From NCBI RefSeq assembly GCF_051020975.1, contig NC_135042.1:5045888-5109887 (forward strand): 64,000 nt of DNA, in the 5' to 3' direction. The stretch is from Osmia lignaria lignaria (lineage: Eukaryota > Arthropoda > Insecta > Hymenoptera > Megachilidae). Below the pieces are notes generated by a model. The model saw only the letters and a list, made by a program, of their open reading frames with translations, searched no databases and was not told the origin of the DNA. The position numbers and the translations under genes were made by a program. This document shows, piece after piece, positions 61,601 through 64,000 of this stretch. Numbering within the stretch: position 1 is the first letter of the stretch; every line of letters begins with the position of its first letter.

Positions 61601-63538
61601 GCCACCCCAGTCGGCTGACGATGAAAGCGACATCGAGAGCCTGCATAGTTTTCATTACAGCCCGAAGGCGGTGGATTTGCCGTCGGCCGTTCGATTGGCG
61701 AAGAGATTGTACTCTTTGGATGGTTTCAAAAAGTCTGACGTCTCTAGACACCTTGGTAAAAAGTACGCGAATGATTTTGAGAGGGTTTTGAAGGGCGTGA
61801 TCGGTTCCGAGGTGTAACACTGTTTTGTTGGATTTTCAGCAACGATTTTAGTACAGCCGTGGCTGAAGAATACTTGAAACACTTCAACTTCGAACATGAC
61901 ACGCTGGACGTGGCTCTCAGAAAGTTCCTTGCCCAATTCTCTTTAACGGGAGAGACCCAGGAGAGAGAAAGGGTTCTTCAACATTTCTCCAAGAGATTTC
62001 TCGATTGTAACCCCGGCGCATTCAATTCTCCTGGTAAAGACTGTTTTGTTCAAACAATTTCATTGAATTAATCGTTTCTTATATAATCATTGATATTTCA
62101 GATGCTGTTCATACATTAACTTGTGCTATAGTGCTGCTCAATACGGACCTCCATGGTCCACATACCCATAGAAAAATGTCTTGTAACGCTTTTATAGAAA
62201 ACCTGTCGGAAATGAACGAGGGTGATAATTTTCCTAGGGAGGTGCTAAAGCAACTCTACAACTCCATTAAATCGTTCCCCTTGAAATGGGCCTTGTAAGT
62301 TTCTTCAAATGTTATACGCTCCTAGTTTGCGTCATAAAAAAAGAAGCAGATAAAACGAGTTAAATTGTATTATTCATTCAGCGATGAAGGAAGCGAGGGA
62401 ACTACGAATCAGCCGATTCAACAGGGTGACGGTCCAGCGATATCTGCGACCGGAAATCCGTTTCTTGATGTGCCAAACGTTACGGGTGCTACAGAGTTTA
62501 AAAAGGGTTACGTTATGCGAAAATGTTGCTTCGATTCCAATGGAAAGAAAAGTATTGATCCTTTATAATCTGTACCGTGTTCAGTCATAGTGTCTAACGT
62601 AAGATACAACAAATAAAATATTTCAATCGTTTCAGCTCCGTTTGGAAAACGAGGCTGGAAGATGTATTATTGTACATTGAGGGAACTTGTATTATATTTG
62701 CACAAAGACGAGCATGGCTTCCGTAACGATAGTTTACACAATGCGATACGAATCCATCACGCGTTGGCTACCAAGGCGTCCGACTACACGAAGAAACAAC
62801 ACGTCTTCAGGTTACAAACAGCTGATCAGGCAGAGTATCTCTTCCAAACGAGGTAAATGTTGTTTATTGAAAGATCCCTGAACAGCGTTTAATTTGAAAC
62901 ATAATATGATTTCCAGCGATTCCAAAGAATTACAGTCGTGGATCGACACGATCAACTTTGTCTGCGCCAGTTTCTCTTGCCAACCGTTAGCAGGTGCCGT
63001 TGGTTCTCAACGAAAATTTCAACGACCCTTACTTCCATGCAGCCACACTAAATTATCTCCTGTGAGTACGGTTCGGGTGCCAGAAAATATTTGAGAAGTG
63101 GTTTCTTCTCGTTCGCTCGATAGAATGTAATCTCTGTCTTCGTTCTTCTCTCTATTTACAAGCCTTCCTCTGCTACCCTCCAAGCGAAGTTCACTGCTTA
63201 ATTATCGTATCTTCGACACGGAATACACTCGCCGCATTGACGAAAAGAGATCATTCTTTTCGGACACGAGATTAGAATCGACGTAGAAAAAAGTGTATTG
63301 CACAGATTCGTGTAGAGTGCACAGCTTGTATAAACGACGCTTGAATCTACCGGTTGTTTTACGATATTCTTGAGTGTTTCATTCTGTCAATTAGAGAGAA
63401 CAATTACGGGACCACGAGGAGAGAGTGAGCAAATTGGAGGCCGAGTTGGAGGAACACAGGCGACATCCACCTGAAAGAGGAGCGAAAGCTCTCACTGTAC
63501 AAAATTATAAGGAAAAGGATTCTTATTTGCATCACGAG
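33601..63538 (+). CDS. Efa6: Efa6/PSD ARF6 guanine-exchange factor (3' end outside window)
   Basis: Exchange factor that loads GTP on ARF6 at the plasma membrane and links membrane traffic to the cortical cytoskeleton. Coding exons: 33601-33735, 54281-54347, 56696-56749, 59777-60149, 60253-61435, 61527-61762, 61840-62033, 62102-62294, 62382-62551, 62636-62852, 62917-63061 and 63395-63538, giving 1037 codons in frame. An N-terminal PDZ (residues 1-85, SGFGFSLLG) is split by a 20.5-kb intron. Next comes a long disordered Ser/Pro region with a His-rich patch (about 249-263). The Sec7 domain (about 655-815) has the glutamic finger Glu721 in SLTGETQERERV and LLNTDLHG. The PH domain (about 845-965) ends with WIDTINFVCASFS. 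A coiled coil begins at REQLRDHEERVSKLEAEL. Domain order and the Sec7-PH-coiled-coil match PSD/EFA6. Two alternative third exons (55434-55505, 55682-55753) are described separately. The last exon or exons lie right of the window. Confidence 0.95.
36316..36434. mobile_element. Possible piggyBac-like MITE fragment
   Basis: The sequence runs from GGGTC-AGAAC-GACCC on the left to GGGTCAAGGGTTAA on the right. A TTAA end with a GGGT-rich subterminal palindrome resembles piggyBac-type nonautonomous elements. The second terminus is not clear, so this is tentative. Confidence 0.3.
37330..37390. repeat. Paired 17-bp palindromes (GACGCAYCWGGTGCGWC)
   Basis: Near-palindromic 17-mers at 37330-37346 and 37374-37390 are separated by 27 bases, with a TTAA a short way to the right. 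Such GACGCACC/GGTGCGTC palindromes can occur near piggyBac-type ends; it is probably a decayed element. Confidence 0.45.
37649..37685. repeat. GA dinucleotide microsatellite
   Basis: About 18 uninterrupted GA units read directly, within Efa6 intron 1. Confidence 0.95.
38483..39066. mobile_element. Composite foldback/MITE-like element
   Basis: The ends are inverted: ACAGGATGTCTGAAAGTAGA on the left matches the complement of the right end (ACAGAGTCTCTCAAAATAGA). Just inside, an 80-base module starting GTCCTTTACCG and ending at the GGAAGT/ACTTCC block recurs inverted. A third, direct, more diverged copy lies at about 38718-38800. There is no coding capacity. The ends resemble Tc1/mariner-type TACAG termini. 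Confidence 0.6.
39910..40200. mobile_element. Tc1/mariner-type MITE with ~100-bp inverted repeats
   Basis: A 291-bp palindromic element (including the flanking TA at each end). The left arm begins CAGTGAGAGGCAAAAGTGAG and the right arm, read in reverse, begins CAGAGGGAGGCAAAAGTGAG. Arm similarity continues for about 100 bases through GTTAAAATTGGACTAAATAA. TA target duplication plus TIRs without an ORF fit a nonautonomous mariner/Tc1 relative. Confidence 0.8.
42603..42678. repeat. Imperfect 28-bp inverted repeat, pre-miRNA-like
   Basis: The left arm 42603-42630 and right arm 42651-42678 pair at 24 of 28 positions, 26 of 28 counting G:U pairs when read on the plus strand, around a 20-base loop. 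The core is TCCCGAATCGG. Length and geometry suit a microRNA precursor, but a degraded MITE could look the same and I recognise no known miRNA. Confidence 0.55.
44193..46678 (-). CDS. TTLL9: TTLL9-type tubulin polyglutamylase nested in Efa6 intron 1
   Basis: Tubulin-tyrosine-ligase-like enzyme adding glutamates to tubulin, with roles in cilia and sperm flagella. Five minus-strand exons, 46678-46424, 46109-45779, 45464-45318, 45006-44716 and 44647-44193, join in phase to 492 codons (human TTLL9 439). The first exon has a variable N-terminus, then VIKFRCDFPSTQVKVML. The TTL core follows: HFRNHYELTRKNYL, the nucleotide-binding KPAGRSQGRGIFLFRKL, NPYLLAGRKFDLRIYTLV, DSRVHLTNMAIQ, ELYGYDILLD and the catalytic-site EVNASPALT. 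The C-terminal GGFDLLWSDGP is typical of TTLL9; other TTLLs are less likely. The start ATG is uncertain, and exon 2 uses a weak acceptor (ACAAG) needed for frame. The gene is antisense to its host. A hAT-like MITE sits in its second intron. Confidence 0.88.
45529..45701 (-). mobile_element. hAT-like MITE, copy 2, in TTLL9 intron 2
   Basis: A 173-bp element with ends CAGAGCC...GGCTCTG is flanked by perfect 8-bp duplications ATTAGGGT at 45521-45528 and 45702-45709. It is inverted relative to copy 1 at 29372-29574 and shares the interior around GCATTCTTAGAC and AACATTAAAGC (as read on the minus strand). The perfect duplication suggests a rather recent insertion. Confidence 0.9.
48143..48183 (+). 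mobile_element. hAT-like MITE end, copy 3 (fragment)
   Basis: Starts CAGGACCGGCCCTGAGATTT and matches the left end of copy 1 for about 41 bases, then similarity is lost. No matching right end or target duplication found, so it is a truncated or heavily diverged copy. Confidence 0.65.
49277..49296. repeat. TA dinucleotide microsatellite
   Basis: Ten TA/AT units read directly, within Efa6 intron 1. Confidence 0.9.
50703..50857. repeat. GGTGTGATCT repeat cluster with inverted copy
   Basis: The motif GGTGTGATCT occurs at 50719-50728 and 50751-50760, and inverted (AGATCACACC) at 50835-50844. Around the second and third copies the match extends to about 23 bases (GTCCAAGGTGTGATCT core), giving a hairpin with a loop of about 75 bases. 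Origin unknown. Confidence 0.6.
53802..54033. mobile_element. Mariner-like MITE or solo element
   Basis: About 230 bases with TACAGAGTGTCCCAGTGATG at the left and, in reverse, TACAGGCTGTCCGAATATTA at the right, bordered by TA. TACAG..GTCC ends are typical of Tc1/mariner-related nonautonomous elements. No ORF. Confidence 0.55.
55434..55505 (+). CDS. Candidate alternative Efa6 exon 3a (PDZ end)
   Basis: It has a pyrimidine-rich acceptor (T run then AACAG) and a donor GTAATT. The 72-nt exon begins and ends in phase 1, like the ordinary exon at 56696-56749 (54 nt), so it can replace it between 54347 and 59777. It encodes EFIETLLTNGV then INRTFQIIIRKNW after the PDZ segment NRFSTKE. This can form the second helix and last strand of a PDZ fold, as VLKCLRLSS and PVTLKLRR do in the ordinary exon. 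If the donor is skipped, reading ends two codons later at TAG, giving a PDZ-only form. No transcript evidence available. Confidence 0.65.
55682..55753 (+). CDS. Candidate alternative Efa6 exon 3b (duplicate of 3a)
   Basis: Same length, phase, acceptor and donor as exon 3a. It differs by three bases near its start, changing E-F-I-E to E-L-V-E; the remaining codons are identical. It lies 176 bases after exon 3a. That the reading frame stays open with only conservative changes fits selection, but the copies are too young to prove it. Confidence 0.62.
56750..59776 (+). other. Efa6 intron between exons 3 and 4
   Basis: A 3.0-kb intron. I see no exon or repeat of note in it. The open frames are short and without recognisable similarity. 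Confidence 0.6.
60365..60417 (+). repeat. His-codon repeat in Efa6
   Basis: A CAC/CAT-rich run in exon 5 encodes a patch of mostly His with a few Asn and one Thr (about residues 249-263). It is followed by Ser-rich low complexity. Likely length-variable between species. Confidence 0.85.
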
Positions 63539-64000
63539 GTATATAAACTGTGATACTTTCTAAAACCAATATAATACATAACCGAAACACTGTTTTGCAT
63601 TTATAATTCTTAATAATTTTACCCGAAACGATTACCTAACGCTCAGCAAGACCAACAAAATTAAACTGCAGTACTTTCACTGCGGTACAGTTATGCAACT
63701 GGGACGTATATAAAAGTGAACCGATCAAATTTCCTTCGATCCCTTTTCTATTAATGATTACTTGTAATGTATATATTACAAGGAAATAGGTGGCAAAACT
63801 ATGGTAGCGTATTCCACCTATTTTTCTATCACTCAACGGTCCTTTCAGTTCTTCGCTCTTCCCTCTAACATAGCTAGTCATGGACTGGTAAAGTACTCGT
63901 GGGCCTTAATTTGGATTCTACATCAAGTGAGTGGTATATCATGCATGCAATAAATAAGAAGAAAACGAGCAAGGGCCCTGTGACTTTGTAAAAGCTTCCT
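63539..64000 (+). other. Efa6 intron (right edge)
   Basis: Follows the donor GTATAT after the coiled-coil exon. Two adjacent hairpins occur, CTTGTAAT...ATTACAAG at about 63761-63782 and AATAGGTGG...CCACCTATT at about 63785-63821. No coding exon is seen before the window ends. Confidence 0.55.

Noticed and set aside
60494..61820. Long antisense frames opposite Efa6 exons
   Set aside because: They are shadows of biased codon use in the Ser/Pro-rich coding exon; no splice structure or similarity supports them.
63890..63990. Possible further MITE end near AAGGGCCCTG at the right edge
   Set aside because: Only a short GGGCCC similarity to the hAT-like ends, with no partner terminus or target duplication inside the window.
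1..64000. tRNA, rRNA, snRNA or CRISPR features
   Set aside because: I looked for tRNA T-loop motifs, regular spaced repeats and known miRNA sequences and found none that could be supported. A eukaryotic nuclear region is not expected to hold CRISPR arrays.

Overview
This window is nuclear DNA of an intron-rich, AT-rich animal, almost certainly an insect. Every gene is split by short GT-AG introns, the protein families are eukaryotic, and an ABCH half-transporter (a subfamily typical of arthropods) is present. Exon sequence and compactness suggest Hymenoptera, possibly a bee, but that is a judgement from general look only.

Layout, left to right. (1) Minus strand, about 0.6-2.6 kb: the N-terminal part of CNOT4, the RING/RRM/C3H ubiquitin ligase of the CCR4-NOT complex; its C-terminal exons lie left of the window. 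(2) Minus, 4.9-5.9 kb: a four-exon gene for a 257-residue protein, possibly a divergent RNA polymerase I RPA34/PAF49-type subunit. (3) 6.4-16.3 kb: no convincing gene; it probably holds 5' untranslated exons of the next gene. (4) Plus, 16.3-19.4 kb: a complete ABCH-type ABC half-transporter (759 aa). (5) Minus, 20.0-21.0 kb: ERCC1, head to head with (6) plus, 21.5-23.3 kb: the K63 deubiquitinase STAMBP/AMSH. (7) 23.3-28.7 kb: no gene seen. (8) Plus, 28.7-30.6 kb: a mucin-like single-pass membrane protein whose third exon carries a hAT-type MITE. (9) Minus, 31.5-32.6 kb: CISD2. (10) Plus, 33.6 kb to beyond the right edge: Efa6/PSD, the ARF6 exchange factor (PDZ, Sec7, PH, start of coiled coil). 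Its first intron is 20.5 kb long and splits the PDZ domain; an antisense gene, a TTLL9-type tubulin polyglutamylase, is nested in it at 44.2-46.7 kb.

The genes do not form an operon-like pathway. The main relations are arrangement: two divergent pairs (ERCC1/STAMBP and CISD2/Efa6), one convergent pair (gene 8/CISD2) and one nested antisense gene (TTLL9 in Efa6).

The two most interesting observations are these. First, Efa6 has a recent tandem duplication (55342-55588 and 55589-55845), each copy holding a 72-nt exon with good splice sites. The exons have the same phase as the ordinary third coding exon and encode a different end of the PDZ domain, so the gene appears to have alternative PDZ-ending exons. 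Second, a 203-bp hAT-like MITE with an 8-bp target duplication sits in a coding exon of gene 8. It breaks the frame if retained as exon, but it carries a good splice acceptor whose use would keep the downstream frame open.

All gene models were built by hand from splice signals and reading-frame continuity. UTR limits and transcription starts are mostly not determined.
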